Position numbers and translations under genes: made by a program. From positions 94,605 through 158,604 of the forward strand of contig NZ_JAKJSO010000018.1 of NCBI RefSeq assembly GCF_050337045.1: DNA of 64,000 bases, given 5' to 3'. The DNA is from Photobacterium kagoshimensis. GTDB taxonomy: Bacteria > Pseudomonadota > Gammaproteobacteria > Enterobacterales > Vibrionaceae. Below, in pieces: positions 52,176 to 61,413 of this stretch (positions within the stretch are counted from its first letter, which is position 1; each line of letters starts with the position of its first letter). Below the pieces are notes generated by a model. The model saw nothing but the letters and a program-made list of their open reading frames with translations. It had not been told where the DNA came from and made no database searches.

Positions 52176-53189
52176 ATGAAAATGATCAGAAGATTACTCT
52201 CCAACCTTACTTCAAAACAACGTGCGACTATCACCGCCACTATTTTTTCCTTTGTATCCCTATCGGCAAATGCCACGCCATCTGGTAAAGACATGTCAAT
52301 TTGGTTTGATGTGGGTGGGCCTGTTGGCGGTCCATACGCAACTGTTGTTCAAAACGGTGCAGTACAAGCCGCCGAAGATCTTGGTGTTGATTTACGTGTG
52401 GTTTACTCCGATTGGCAACCCCAAAAAATGGTTGAGAACTTCAAGCAAGCGCTTGCGGCTAAACCATCAGGTATTGTTGTTATGGGACACCCAGGTGACA
52501 GCGCCTTCGAACCCTTGATTAATGAAGCCTATGACAAAGGTATCAAAGTCACTTCTGTTGATACCGCGTTACCAGAAACCATGGCGGCCCAACAAGCGAA
52601 TGGTTTTGGCTATGTCGGTGTCAGTAACGCAGATCGTGGTATGCATCTTGCGAATCAAGCACTGCGCGATGGTCAGTTTAAACCAGGTGATCGCGCCTTA
52701 GTTTGGGGGATGAAAGATATCGCAGAACGCAGTGATTCAACGCGCGGTATTATCACCACGCTTGAAGATGCAGGTTTAACAGTTGATTTTATTCAAATTT
52801 CACCTGAGGTAGACAAAGATCCATCGCTTGGAACTAGCGCCCTTTCTGCGTATCTTGCTCGTACACCTGATGTGAAATTAATCATGGTGGATCATGGTGC
52901 ATTAACCTCACAAATGGGTAACTTCTTACGCAATGCAGGTGTTAGGCCGAGTGAATTATTTGTTGCTGGATTTAGCCTTTCCCCAGCAACAGCTGACGCG
53001 ATTAAAACTGGCTATGTTCAGCTTGTTGCGGATAGCCAGCCTTACTTAATGGGTTATTTATCTGTCGTCCAAGTAGTACTCAGCACCCGATACGGTTTTT
53101 CTGGTTTAGATATTAATACAGGTGCCGGTTTCGTTAATGCCGCCAACATCGACTTCATTGCGCCACTGGCTGCGAAAGGCATTCGTTAA
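52176..53189 (+). CDS. sugar ABC transporter, periplasmic substrate-binding protein
   Basis: The 337-residue (from ATG 52176) protein is a type I periplasmic binding protein of the ribose/galactose class: MSIWFDVGGPVGGPYATVVQNGAVQAAEDLGVDLRVVY, then GIVVMGHPGDSAFEPLINEAYDKGI and AGFSLSPATADAI. The start is uncertain: ATG codons at 52146, 52176 and 52182 all precede the signal sequence (cleavage after ANA). 52176 has GGAG ten bases upstream. It is first in a four-gene operon with its ATPase, permease and a GH4 glycosidase, implying glycoside uptake. Confidence 0.88.
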   Translation: MKMIRRLLSNLTSKQRATITATIFSFVSLSANATPSGKDMSIWFDVGGPVGGPYATVVQNGAVQAAEDLGVDLRVVYSDWQPQKMVENFKQALAAKPSGIVVMGHPGDSAFEPLINEAYDKGIKVTSVDTALPETMAAQQANGFGYVGVSNADRGMHLANQALRDGQFKPGDRALVWGMKDIAERSDSTRGIITTLEDAGLTVDFIQISPEVDKDPSLGTSALSAYLARTPDVKLIMVDHGALTSQMGNFLRNAGVRPSELFVAGFSLSPATADAIKTGYVQLVADSQPYLMGYLSVVQVVLSTRYGFSGLDINTGAGFVNAANIDFIAPLAAKGIR

Positions 53190-53944
53190 TGGCTGACAAT
53201 GTGCTTGAAATTTCGGGGTTGAACAAATGGTTCGGCCCCGTCCATGCGTTAAAAGATATTGATTTCTCGCTTGTCGGCGGTGAAGTATGCGCTTTGCTTG
53301 GTGACAACGGCGCAGGCAAATCAACCTTGATCAAATTAATCAGCGGGGTTGAAGCATTAGACCAAGGACACATGAAAATCAATGGACACACAGTAAACAA
53401 CCAGCGCTATGGGGTTAAAGTCGCTCGTCAACTTGGCATTGAAACCGTTTACCAATCAGGTTCACTGGGCGAGCAACAGAGCGTATGGCGTAACTTATTT
53501 CTTGGACGCCATCTGCGTAACAAGCTGGGTTTTATCGATCAAAAGCAAGAACGCCAGCAGGCTGCAGCACTGCTTAATAAACTCGATTTTCGCGGCATCG
53601 GTGCCAACATAGAAACGCCTGTTAACCTATTGTCAGGTGGTGAACGCCAAGGTTTAGCCATAGGTCGAGCCATGCTGTTCGATGCTAAAGTGGTGATTTT
53701 AGATGAACCAACCACTGCCTTATCGCTCGGTGAAGTAGACAAAGTATTGCGCTTTATTGAAACCCTGCGCGAACAGGAAAGAGCGTGCTTATTGATCACC
53801 CATAACATGAACGATGCATTTCGTGTTGCAGATAGATTTGTGGTGATGGACAGAGGCCAAATCGTCGCGCAGTACCACAAATCAGATATGACTCAAGATG
53901 CGCTACATAAAGCCTTACTTGATGCTGTTGGCAGGGGGGCGTAA
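53189..53944 (+). CDS. sugar ABC transporter ATP-binding protein
   Basis: The 251-residue protein is a single-domain ATPase related to the halves of RbsA/XylG. Walker A is GDNGAGKST at residues 38-46, the signature reads LLSGGERQG, Walker B is VVILDEPT, and the H-loop is LITHNM. RbsA/XylG have two fused domains, so this one probably acts as a homodimer, as FrcA does. It overlaps the binding-protein gene by one base and the permease by one. Confidence 0.93.
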   Translation: MADNVLEISGLNKWFGPVHALKDIDFSLVGGEVCALLGDNGAGKSTLIKLISGVEALDQGHMKINGHTVNNQRYGVKVARQLGIETVYQSGSLGEQQSVWRNLFLGRHLRNKLGFIDQKQERQQAAALLNKLDFRGIGANIETPVNLLSGGERQGLAIGRAMLFDAKVVILDEPTTALSLGEVDKVLRFIETLREQERACLLITHNMNDAFRVADRFVVMDRGQIVAQYHKSDMTQDALHKALLDAVGRGA

Positions 53945-54930
53945 TGCTTCATTTCTTTACTCGTCATCGGATCCCGACGTTAACCGCATTTATCCTAATG
54001 ATGCTGTGGTCTATGTTCACATACCTTAGTCCACAGACTTTTCTTCACTTTCGCATTTATACCTCATTCATGTCGACAATCCCCTTCACCGCAATGTTAG
54101 CTTTTGCGTTAACGCTATTGATCATTGCACGTGAAATCGACATGAGCTTTCCATCTGTGGTTGCGCTTGGTGGCTTTGTTTTTTCTACCTTATTCAAACT
54201 CACTCAGTCGCCATTAATCGCTTTTATCGGCGCCGTCACTGCTGGAGTCTTATGTGGAACATTAAACGGTTGCTTAGTCGTTATTTTCCGTATTCCCTCT
54301 ATCATCGCCACCATAGGTACCCAGTTTTTCCTCGGAGGATTAACAACAGTATTGGCTGACGGCATCGCGATTAGCATGCCAGAGATCCGTCAAACAGCCC
54401 TTCATAACATCATGGTCGGACGTATTGCTGAAGTGCTACCAGCGCAAATGCTATGGGCGGGCGTACTGCTGCTCGCTCTTTGGTTAATACTGGCTTGGCA
54501 TGTCTTTGGCGATAACGTTAACTTCATTGGTGATAATCCAAAAGCGGCGGAAATGATGGGCGTCCCTGTAGAACGTACCCGTATGCTGTTATTCATGCAG
54601 ATGGGGGCAGTTTCTGCTTTGGTGGGTGTCTTAGTTAGCCTAGAAATGAGTAGTTGGTGGCCGAATCAAGGGCAAGGTTACATGCTACTTGTGTTTGCCT
54701 CTGTCTTTATTGGTGGTACCTCAGTATTAGGGGGGCGTGGCACGTTAATCGGCACTCTCTTTGGCGCCTGTATTATTGGCATTCTTGAAGCTGGCATCAT
54801 CAGTGCGGGGCTTGCAGGGTTTTGGACCCGTTTAATCTACGGCATCATTATTCTACTTTCGTTAGTGGTACACAGTATCTTGCTCAAACAGCATTCAGGC
54901 TCGTTATCTCGTTTATTTTCATCACGTTAA
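53944..54930 (+). CDS. sugar ABC transporter permease (RbsC/XylH family)
   Basis: The 328-residue inner-membrane protein has about nine helices and the family motifs REIDMSFPSVVALGGFVF, GTLNGCLVVIFRIPSIIATIGT and FASVFIGGTSVLGGRGTLIGTLFGACIIGILEAGI. It pairs with the preceding ATPase as the transport channel. It is 54 bases upstream of the GH4 gene. Confidence 0.94.
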   Translation: MLHFFTRHRIPTLTAFILMMLWSMFTYLSPQTFLHFRIYTSFMSTIPFTAMLAFALTLLIIAREIDMSFPSVVALGGFVFSTLFKLTQSPLIAFIGAVTAGVLCGTLNGCLVVIFRIPSIIATIGTQFFLGGLTTVLADGIAISMPEIRQTALHNIMVGRIAEVLPAQMLWAGVLLLALWLILAWHVFGDNVNFIGDNPKAAEMMGVPVERTRMLLFMQMGAVSALVGVLVSLEMSSWWPNQGQGYMLLVFASVFIGGTSVLGGRGTLIGTLFGACIIGILEAGIISAGLAGFWTRLIYGIIILLSLVVHSILLKQHSGSLSRLFSSR

Positions 54931-54984
54931 TCAGCACTGTTAGCGTAAGTTTCCGATTTTGTTTTCATAGTAAAAGGATTCGTT

Positions 54985-56349
54985 ATGGCACAAATAACTA
55001 TCATTGGGGCGGGCAGCGTAATGTTTACCCGCCAAATATGCTCAGCCTTATTATCCTACCCTGCTGTTGCAGGCTCAACGATCACCTTGATGGACATTCA
55101 GCCTGAAGTGCTAAAACGCAGTGGCCAGCTTGTTGCAAAAATGGTTGAGCAGGCCAACTTACCTATCACAGTTAAAATAACGACTAATCAGCGCGAGGCT
55201 TTACAGGGGGCTGATTTTGTTATCAACGCAATCCAAGTCGGTGGACTTGAACCTTGGCGGCTAGATATAGATATTCCCGCTAAATATGGTGTTATCCAAG
55301 AAGTCGGCGATACCATGGGGCCTGGTGGGATTTTTCGGGCACTTCGTCATATCCCGCCTATGCTGGCAATCTTGAAAGATATGGAACAAGCCTGCCCTAA
55401 CGCAATTTTCATCAACTATGCCAACCCACTCGCCCCGCTAACATGGGCAGCAAAAGAGTTCAGTAACATCACGACCGTCGGGCTATGCTACGGCGTTCGC
55501 TATACTGTGGCTCAACTGGTGGGTTACTTAGGGCAAGGGCCATGGGTTGATCACCCTTCAACACCAGAGCGCTGGCAACGGTTGATGTACAACGAAGTCC
55601 CTGACCATATTAACTACGAATTTGCCGGTATCAACCATATGACTTGGATTACCAAAATGCAGGCGAATGGTGAAGATATCATGGCTCAAATTCGCCAAAT
55701 TCATACCAAGTCTGACGTTTACCAAGCCGATGGTGTACGTTGCGAAATGCTCAAGTTCTTTGATTATTGGTGTACTGAAAACCACTGGCATTGCAGTGAT
55801 TACGTGCCATATTTCAGGAAAAATGAAGAGATGATTAATCACTTTCTTCCTCTACGCTGGAACCTCTTAGCATTAGAAGAAAAAGTGCACGCCGCAGGTA
55901 ATGCGGAAATTGATGCGCAACTTGCAGGGAAACAAGACTTTGTCATTAAGCCCAATATGCTTAATGCGCCAAAGTTAATCAATGCCATGATAAGCGGTGA
56001 ACGAACACGCATTAATGGTAACGTCGCCAACCAACAAGCCGATGGGTTATTAATTGAAAACTTACCGCAAAACTGTGTTGTTGAAGTGCCAATTTGGGTT
56101 GATAAAAATGGCTTACAGCCACAAACAATGGGACGGTTACCGACCCAATGTGCCAGCTTGATCAAAACCAATACTGCTGTGCAAGAGTTAATTGTTGAAG
56201 CAGCACTAAACAAAGACTTAAACGCAGCACGCTATGCTTTGGCACTCGACCCTGTCACCGCGACAGTTTGTACACTGTCAGACATTGATGCCATGTTCAA
56301 AGAGATGGTTGAAGCCCAGCAACCTTGGCTTCGTGGATTCAAATCATAA
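54985..56349 (+). CDS. GH4 family NAD-dependent glycosidase (alpha-glucosidase/alpha-galactosidase type)
   Basis: The 454-residue cytosolic enzyme has an N-terminal Rossmann NAD site (ITIIGAGSVMFTRQ), the GH4 segments QEVGDTMGPGGIFRALR and FINYANPLAPLTWA, and the metal-binding cysteine in GLCYG (C168) and histidine in GINHMTW (H218). GH4 enzymes use NAD+ and Mn2+ with a redox elimination mechanism on alpha- or beta-linked glycosides. The usual GLCHS/GLCHG reads GLCYG here, which may affect specificity. It would cleave what the adjacent ABC system imports. Confidence 0.9.
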   Translation: MAQITIIGAGSVMFTRQICSALLSYPAVAGSTITLMDIQPEVLKRSGQLVAKMVEQANLPITVKITTNQREALQGADFVINAIQVGGLEPWRLDIDIPAKYGVIQEVGDTMGPGGIFRALRHIPPMLAILKDMEQACPNAIFINYANPLAPLTWAAKEFSNITTVGLCYGVRYTVAQLVGYLGQGPWVDHPSTPERWQRLMYNEVPDHINYEFAGINHMTWITKMQANGEDIMAQIRQIHTKSDVYQADGVRCEMLKFFDYWCTENHWHCSDYVPYFRKNEEMINHFLPLRWNLLALEEKVHAAGNAEIDAQLAGKQDFVIKPNMLNAPKLINAMISGERTRINGNVANQQADGLLIENLPQNCVVEVPIWVDKNGLQPQTMGRLPTQCASLIKTNTAVQELIVEAALNKDLNAARYALALDPVTATVCTLSDIDAMFKEMVEAQQPWLRGFKS

Positions 56350-56368
56350 TCGATAAAGAACAACACAA

Positions 56369-56394
56369 AAGCCGCTGATAATAACCAGCGGCTT
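56369..56394. terminator. bidirectional hairpin between GH4 and SDR genes
   Basis: AAGCCGCTG (56369-56377) pairs with CAGCGGCTT (56386-56394); A/T-rich flanks occur on both sides. It separates convergent operons. Confidence 0.8.
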
Positions 56395-56426
56395 AATTAC
56401 CACGACACACTACTTTTTACCGCGCT

Positions 56427-57197
56427 TTATAGCTCGATACCTTCTGTCAGTTTTCCTATCGCATTCATCCCCGTGCCTGCTTTATAACCGCCATCTAAAT
56501 CAATAGCAGTACCCGTTAGGTATGTGCAGTCATCCGCCGCGAGGAAGTGATACATGGCCGCGACTTCTTCCGCTTTACACAATCGAGCAAGTGGCCATAC
56601 ATAATCTTTAAGCATCAATTCAAGCTCGTTGCCTTTTGCGTGCGCCATAGGGGTATCAATGGTTGAGGGGCAAACGCAATTAACACGAATATTCCTTTCC
56701 GCCAACTCCAATGCAGCTACTCGGGTTAACTGAATAACGCTGCCTTTTGTAGAACAATAAGCACCGTAACCCGGGAAGCCTATTTTCCCGGCCAAAGACG
56801 CAGTGTTAATTATCGAGCCGCCATCATTCATATTCGGTGGCGCATGTTTCAAGCCATATAGCACCCCACCAAAATTGATTTTATAAACCTTCAGATACTC
56901 ATCCATGCTTGCATCTTCTAGCATCTCTCCTGGTACAATAATGCCTGCATTATTTACACAAATGTCGATTTTTCCGTAAGTCTCACGTGCAATTTCAAAT
57001 AAATGTTTAACATCATCTTCGTTAGATACATCGACTTTTACATAGGTACAACCTAGCTCAAGCGCCATCTCTTGTTGATCTGAAATATCAGCAATAACAA
57101 CTTTAGCGCCTACTTCAACAAACCTTTTAACCGTCGCGAGACCAACACCAGAACCACCACCTGTAACAACTGCAACTTTATCCTTCAATGAAAACAT
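56427..57197 (-). CDS. short-chain dehydrogenase/reductase
   Basis: The 256-residue cytosolic NAD(P)-dependent oxidoreductase has TGGGSGVG at 12-19, ADISD after the second strand (suggesting NAD(H)), NNAG at 82-85 and the catalytic S134-Y147-K151 set (YCSTK). The C-terminus CTYLTGTAIDLDGGYKAG is that of classical glucose-1-dehydrogenase-like SDRs. It is the last gene of the gcvPA-gcvPB-NAD kinase-like operon, 43 bases downstream. The substrate is unknown. Confidence 0.92.
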   Translation of the reverse strand: MFSLKDKVAVVTGGGSGVGLATVKRFVEVGAKVVIADISDQQEMALELGCTYVKVDVSNEDDVKHLFEIARETYGKIDICVNNAGIIVPGEMLEDASMDEYLKVYKINFGGVLYGLKHAPPNMNDGGSIINTASLAGKIGFPGYGAYCSTKGSVIQLTRVAALELAERNIRVNCVCPSTIDTPMAHAKGNELELMLKDYVWPLARLCKAEEVAAMYHFLAADDCTYLTGTAIDLDGGYKAGTGMNAIGKLTEGIEL

Positions 57198-57240
57198 ATT
57201 ATCTATCCTTATTATGGTAATAAATAATGACGCGTTTTAT

Positions 57241-58353
57241 CTAGTTAGCCACTCTGCAAATCGTTGATTCCCGATAGCCAGTGATCACTTTTTTAAATCC
57301 ACAAAGTGCTTCATTTAATGCTGAATCGCCGGTATCAACTAACAATCTCTTTTGGTAAATTGAGAGTAACTTCTCTTTCGTTGCGACAATTCGAATATTA
57401 TCTATGCCTACTTTATTAATAATTCGTGGACTGATTTGCTGATTACCTCGTCCTAAAATATGTCCTTGCCCACCAATAGCAGTAATAACAATTTGAGCCG
57501 GTTTATTTTCAACAAGATGCCACAAATACTGCTCACATATATCATTCGCAATAAGCTTTCCATTACAAATAACATCGACGCCAATTAACGTGTTATTCAA
57601 ACCAAGCCGTTCCATAATACGTCGCGTGGTCGTGCCTGGCCCTATGATATATAAGGTATCTGGCTCCATCGAACTAACAACTTCATCACTGATACCATTC
57701 AATCTCGACGCTTCAGAATGACTTCGTACTTTTACGCTCTGCACACGCTTTGTATTTGCTGGCACTTTCATATAACCGTAAAGTTTTGCACTTACACGCC
57801 CTTGTCGGTATGCCTCTTCATCAAGATCCATCACTTCCGCTTCACGTGTTTCAGACAGCTTGCCAGCAAGAAATTGCACGACAGTTTGACCCGCACCTTT
57901 AGGGTTCACGGCGTACACACCAGAGTGAATTTTGACCCCAGCTGGAATACCTAATACGGGAATAGTTTGCTCAATCACACTATAAATATTCCGAGCTGTA
58001 CCATCACCACCAGCGAACAAAATCAAGTCCACTTTACGTAACATCATTTCTGTTGCTGCACGTTCTGTATCTGCTGCTGTTGTGTTGGCCGGACAGCGCT
58101 CACCGATAATCGTTGGCACAAAACCCGCTTCTTTTACCGCCAATTCTCCCATTTGGTCAGGACAGGTGATCAGTTCGAAAGGTTCATCTATTTGGTGAAG
58201 TATTTTGAGCGCGTCGGCGGTTCGCCGCAAAGCCTCGGGCTGAGCTCCTAGCGCCAGCGCTCTTTTTTGAATAAATTCCCCATCGCTGCCTTTTAAACCA
58301 ACACGGCCGCCAATGCCTGCAATGGGATTTACTATGACGCCAATTTTCTTCAT
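57241..58353 (-). CDS. ATP-NAD kinase-like protein (AcoX type)
   Basis: The 370-residue protein has the NAD kinase/diacylglycerol kinase-like fold: an N-terminal IGVIVNPIAGIGGRVGLKGSDG and the nucleotide-binding LILFAGGDGTARNIY, with GGDGT at 115-119. This is the AcoX-like subfamily found in acetoin and other catabolic operons, whose activity is poorly known. It might phosphorylate NAD or another small molecule needed by the dehydrogenases encoded beside it. It lies 92 bases after gcvPB, behind a hairpin. Confidence 0.85.
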   Translation of the reverse strand: MKKIGVIVNPIAGIGGRVGLKGSDGEFIQKRALALGAQPEALRRTADALKILHQIDEPFELITCPDQMGELAVKEAGFVPTIIGERCPANTTAADTERAATEMMLRKVDLILFAGGDGTARNIYSVIEQTIPVLGIPAGVKIHSGVYAVNPKGAGQTVVQFLAGKLSETREAEVMDLDEEAYRQGRVSAKLYGYMKVPANTKRVQSVKVRSHSEASRLNGISDEVVSSMEPDTLYIIGPGTTTRRIMERLGLNNTLIGVDVICNGKLIANDICEQYLWHLVENKPAQIVITAIGGQGHILGRGNQQISPRIINKVGIDNIRIVATKEKLLSIYQKRLLVDTGDSALNEALCGFKKVITGYRESTICRVAN

Positions 58354-58408
58354 CTGTTATCACCACCTAAAGTAGCTAGTAACCTATGCGCGTTATAATT
58401 AGTAGAGA

Positions 58409-58437
58409 CGCTACCACTCAAAGAGTGAGTGATAGCG
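58409..58437 (-). terminator. intercistronic hairpin after gcvPB
   Basis: On the minus strand CGCTATCACTC pairs with GAGTGGTAGCG as eleven pairs, including one G-U that would be a C/A mismatch if read on the plus strand, so the stem is best in the coding-strand RNA. There is no T-run. It probably stabilises or processes the gcvPA-gcvPB part of the message. Confidence 0.55.
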
Positions 58438-58445
58438 CCTGATCA

Positions 58446-59999
58446 CTACCTAAAACGTCTTGTATATTGACGCCACGTGGTAGCGATAACACCAAACTCT
58501 TCGCCCATAACGTGCTTAGGTAAATGTCGGCTGGCCTTATGCGGTGAGCTTGCAACCTTACCTGGATCTTCAAGGCATTCTGTCGCGACCGTTTTAAGAA
58601 CCTGAACAAAATAGTCCATATCATCCTTGTTGTAAGAATCGCAAGGTTCTGGTGTGAAAGGTTCAGGGACGGTAAATGGATGATGCGATTGCCATAGTTC
58701 CGATATGCCGTAATCCACGAGCCTCGCATTTACGGCATCAATACCTAGGCCGCCTGATTGCTCAAATAACTTATCGAATGAAAGTCGAGTTTGCTCCATA
58801 CGACGAATACCTGGGGCGTAATGCAGTGAAACACCGGGGACCTTTTCAATAATTTCTTGAGTCATATATTGGTTATTTAACACCGAGGTAATAGCAACTT
58901 GTTTTAACCCTTCAGCGCCAAGCGACATACACCACATATACGCTCTAGCAACCACAGGGAAATTACCCAGAAAAGCTTTTACGTAACCAATACTTTTTTG
59001 ACGGTCATAATCTAGATAGTATTGACTCCCATCAAATTCCACCGTTGGCTTAGGTAAATATGGCGCAAGCTCAGCGGTACAACCTAAAGCGCCACACCCA
59101 GGACCACCACCGCCATGAGGAGACGAGAATGATTTATGAAGGTTGAAGTGCATTAAATCGAACCCAGCTTCCCGTGCCCTTGCAATACCAAGTAATGCAT
59201 TGGCATTGGCTTGATCATAAGCACAAAGCGCACCGACATCATGGGCAGCTTGAGTAAACTTATCTATCTGCGCATTGTAGATCCCTGTGTCTTCAGGGTT
59301 TGTAATAAAAATACCTGCCGTTTTATCACTTAGCGCCGCTTTAAATTCATCCAGACATGGCAAGCCTGTTTTTTCATCTGGCAACAAGGTAATAACTCGA
59401 AAACCGAGAATTGATGTAGCCGCAGCATCTACAGGGTGAGAATGTAGCGTTGTAATGATTTCATTTTTATGGGTATTACCATTCGCTTTATGAAAAGCAC
59501 TGATAATTTGCGCATTCGAATAAATGGCATGGCCACCGGAAGCAGGAAGAAATGAAACACGATCCATACCACCAATTTCTTTCATTATTTGTTCGGTTTC
59601 ATAATAAATCTTCAAAATACCTTGCATCGACTCTTCCGCCTGAAGAGGATGCACGCCGACTAAGCCTGGGTGTCGACCTACGGTATGCTCTTGCACTTTA
59701 GGGCTATATTTTAAGGTACAAGTGCCTTGTGAAATACCGAGTGAGTTATCGGCACCTTGGTTCTCTTGGGAAAGACGAATATAGTGACGATTAACCAAAG
59801 GCTGATTCACTTCAGGTAAAGCTAACTGACTTTTTCTTTTAATATTGCCAAGTACAGAAACACCATCACCAACCGTTGCTTTAATTTCTTTCTCAGCTAA
59901 GGGAACAAGAATACCTCGCTCGCCCTCGGTGCTCATTTCCATGATAACGGGTTCATTCCATCGAGCTTGATGAAAGTCTCTCAACGTAATACTTTCCAT
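58446..59999 (-). CDS. gcvPB: glycine dehydrogenase (decarboxylating) subunit 2, GcvPB
   Basis: The 517-residue protein is the PLP-binding half of the split glycine decarboxylase P-protein. It carries LGSCTMKYNP-like QGTCTLKYSPKVQ, LPASGGHA, and the PLP lysine K289 in HFNLHKSFSSPHGGGGPG. It normally works with GcvPA to decarboxylate glycine and load aminomethyl onto lipoyl GcvH. It is about 30 residues longer than typical. It lies 16 bases after gcvPA. No gcvT or gcvH is in the operon. Most Gammaproteobacteria use one fused GcvP, so this split pair suggests transfer. Confidence 0.93.
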   Translation of the reverse strand: MESITLRDFHQARWNEPVIMEMSTEGERGILVPLAEKEIKATVGDGVSVLGNIKRKSQLALPEVNQPLVNRHYIRLSQENQGADNSLGISQGTCTLKYSPKVQEHTVGRHPGLVGVHPLQAEESMQGILKIYYETEQIMKEIGGMDRVSFLPASGGHAIYSNAQIISAFHKANGNTHKNEIITTLHSHPVDAAATSILGFRVITLLPDEKTGLPCLDEFKAALSDKTAGIFITNPEDTGIYNAQIDKFTQAAHDVGALCAYDQANANALLGIARAREAGFDLMHFNLHKSFSSPHGGGGPGCGALGCTAELAPYLPKPTVEFDGSQYYLDYDRQKSIGYVKAFLGNFPVVARAYMWCMSLGAEGLKQVAITSVLNNQYMTQEIIEKVPGVSLHYAPGIRRMEQTRLSFDKLFEQSGGLGIDAVNARLVDYGISELWQSHHPFTVPEPFTPEPCDSYNKDDMDYFVQVLKTVATECLEDPGKVASSPHKASRHLPKHVMGEEFGVIATTWRQYTRRFR

Positions 60000-60015
60000 T
60001 TTGCTATCCCCTTAG

Positions 60016-61413
60016 CTAAACAATTGCCTTTAATGTATCTACTAGCTCATCAATATCACTTAACGTGTGTATTTCTGTCACACAAAATAATGCACTTTGC
60101 CCTAGCTCTGGAAAGCTATTTGACAGGTCATAGCCGCCAAAAATATTGTGTTTTAATAACGCGTTATTGATATCCGCAACCAATTTGTTGGTGCCACTAA
60201 AGTCCACCACAAACTCTTTAAAGAAAGGTCCAGTGAATTTAATTTCAACCCCTGGTAATGCCGCCATTTTTTGGGCTGCGTATTGTGACTTCTGCATGAT
60301 GGTCTCACCTATGGTCGCCATACCTTTAGGCCCCATAAGTGCTAAATAAACACCCGATGCCATCGACCAAAGTGCTGCATTTGTGCCCGTAAATTCAGCC
60401 GCATCATCGCGAACAGCATACGAAGTACGTTCAAACGCAGTAACCCAAGAAAAGCCGATTTCACCATCAACGGATGTAGGTGAAGCACCTACCATCTGAT
60501 CCTTCAATTGGTACAAATACGCTTCTTCATCTTTAACCATAACGTAGCCAGCAACACCGCCGCCCGCTAACATATGATTACCAAGAGAGTGAATATCGCC
60601 ACACACTATTGTTGCGCCATAAGCCCCCGGCGCCTCAATAACACCCAATGAGATAGGATCGGCATAAACAATAAATTCAGCCCCTACTTGCTTAGCTAGC
60701 TTTCCGATTTGCTCGGCTTGCACTTCAACAATACCAAGGAAGGTGGGATTTTCGATAAAGACAGCGGCGGTTTGATCGTCAAGCTTCATCGCTAAGTCGT
60801 CTAGATTTAGCAATCCTGTTTTTTCATCAAAATCAACATACTCAATATCTGCGAAAGCTTGCTCGATCCCCCCAAGATAATTTTGAATAATTTCACTATT
60901 TTGTGGGCTCATGCTTTTAGGCATAACCACTTTACGACGCCCAGAAACACGACACGCAATTCGGATCGCATGCCCTGCTGCCGTCCCGCCATCGTATTGC
61001 GGCATAGCCATGCATCCCATATCCAACAGCTCTGCCATCATGCTTTGGTATTCAAATTGAATCTGTGATTTACCTTGATCGGCCATCAAGCCAGCATAAG
61101 AGGTATAAAGCTCTCCTCGCCCAATAATTTCATCAACAACAGCAGGGACATAATGTGGCGCGCAGCCAGCCCCCAGGAAATACTTATGCGTCGTAAGGTT
61201 GGCATTTTGAGACAATAAATTATCGGTGTGCCTACGAATTGAATATTCATCTAATATAGGCTCAGGAAGCTGCATTTCAGTCTGAAGTAAATGAGAAGGA
61301 ATTGAATCAAACAACTCCATCTCATCGGCAACTTTCACTTGCTCCATGAGTGCAGCCTTCGTTACTGGCGCTGTATTGGGAATATATGGATAAACCGTAT
61401 TACGCTTGTTCAT
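60016..61413 (-). CDS. gcvPA: glycine dehydrogenase (decarboxylating) subunit 1, GcvPA
   Basis: The 465-residue protein is the non-PLP half of split P-protein: YPYIPNT near the N-terminus, FLGAGCAPHYVPAVVDEI, SYAGLMADQGKSQIQFEYQSMMAELL, AMPQYDGGTAAGHA and CGDIHSLGNHMLAGGGVAGY. It has the PLP-enzyme fold but acts as structural/regulatory partner of GcvPB. The ATG follows CATGGAGGTAG (GGAGG). It is first in the operon and preceded by a sigma-54 promoter. Confidence 0.93.
   Translation of the reverse strand: MNKRNTVYPYIPNTAPVTKAALMEQVKVADEMELFDSIPSHLLQTEMQLPEPILDEYSIRRHTDNLLSQNANLTTHKYFLGAGCAPHYVPAVVDEIIGRGELYTSYAGLMADQGKSQIQFEYQSMMAELLDMGCMAMPQYDGGTAAGHAIRIACRVSGRRKVVMPKSMSPQNSEIIQNYLGGIEQAFADIEYVDFDEKTGLLNLDDLAMKLDDQTAAVFIENPTFLGIVEVQAEQIGKLAKQVGAEFIVYADPISLGVIEAPGAYGATIVCGDIHSLGNHMLAGGGVAGYVMVKDEEAYLYQLKDQMVGASPTSVDGEIGFSWVTAFERTSYAVRDDAAEFTGTNAALWSMASGVYLALMGPKGMATIGETIMQKSQYAAQKMAALPGVEIKFTGPFFKEFVVDFSGTNKLVADINNALLKHNIFGGYDLSNSFPELGQSALFCVTEIHTLSDIDELVDTLKAIV

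Noticed and set aside
58418..58729. 103-codon minus-strand frame overlapping the gcvPB end
   Set aside because: It is a shadow of gcvPB in another frame; gcvPB itself is intact to its stop.
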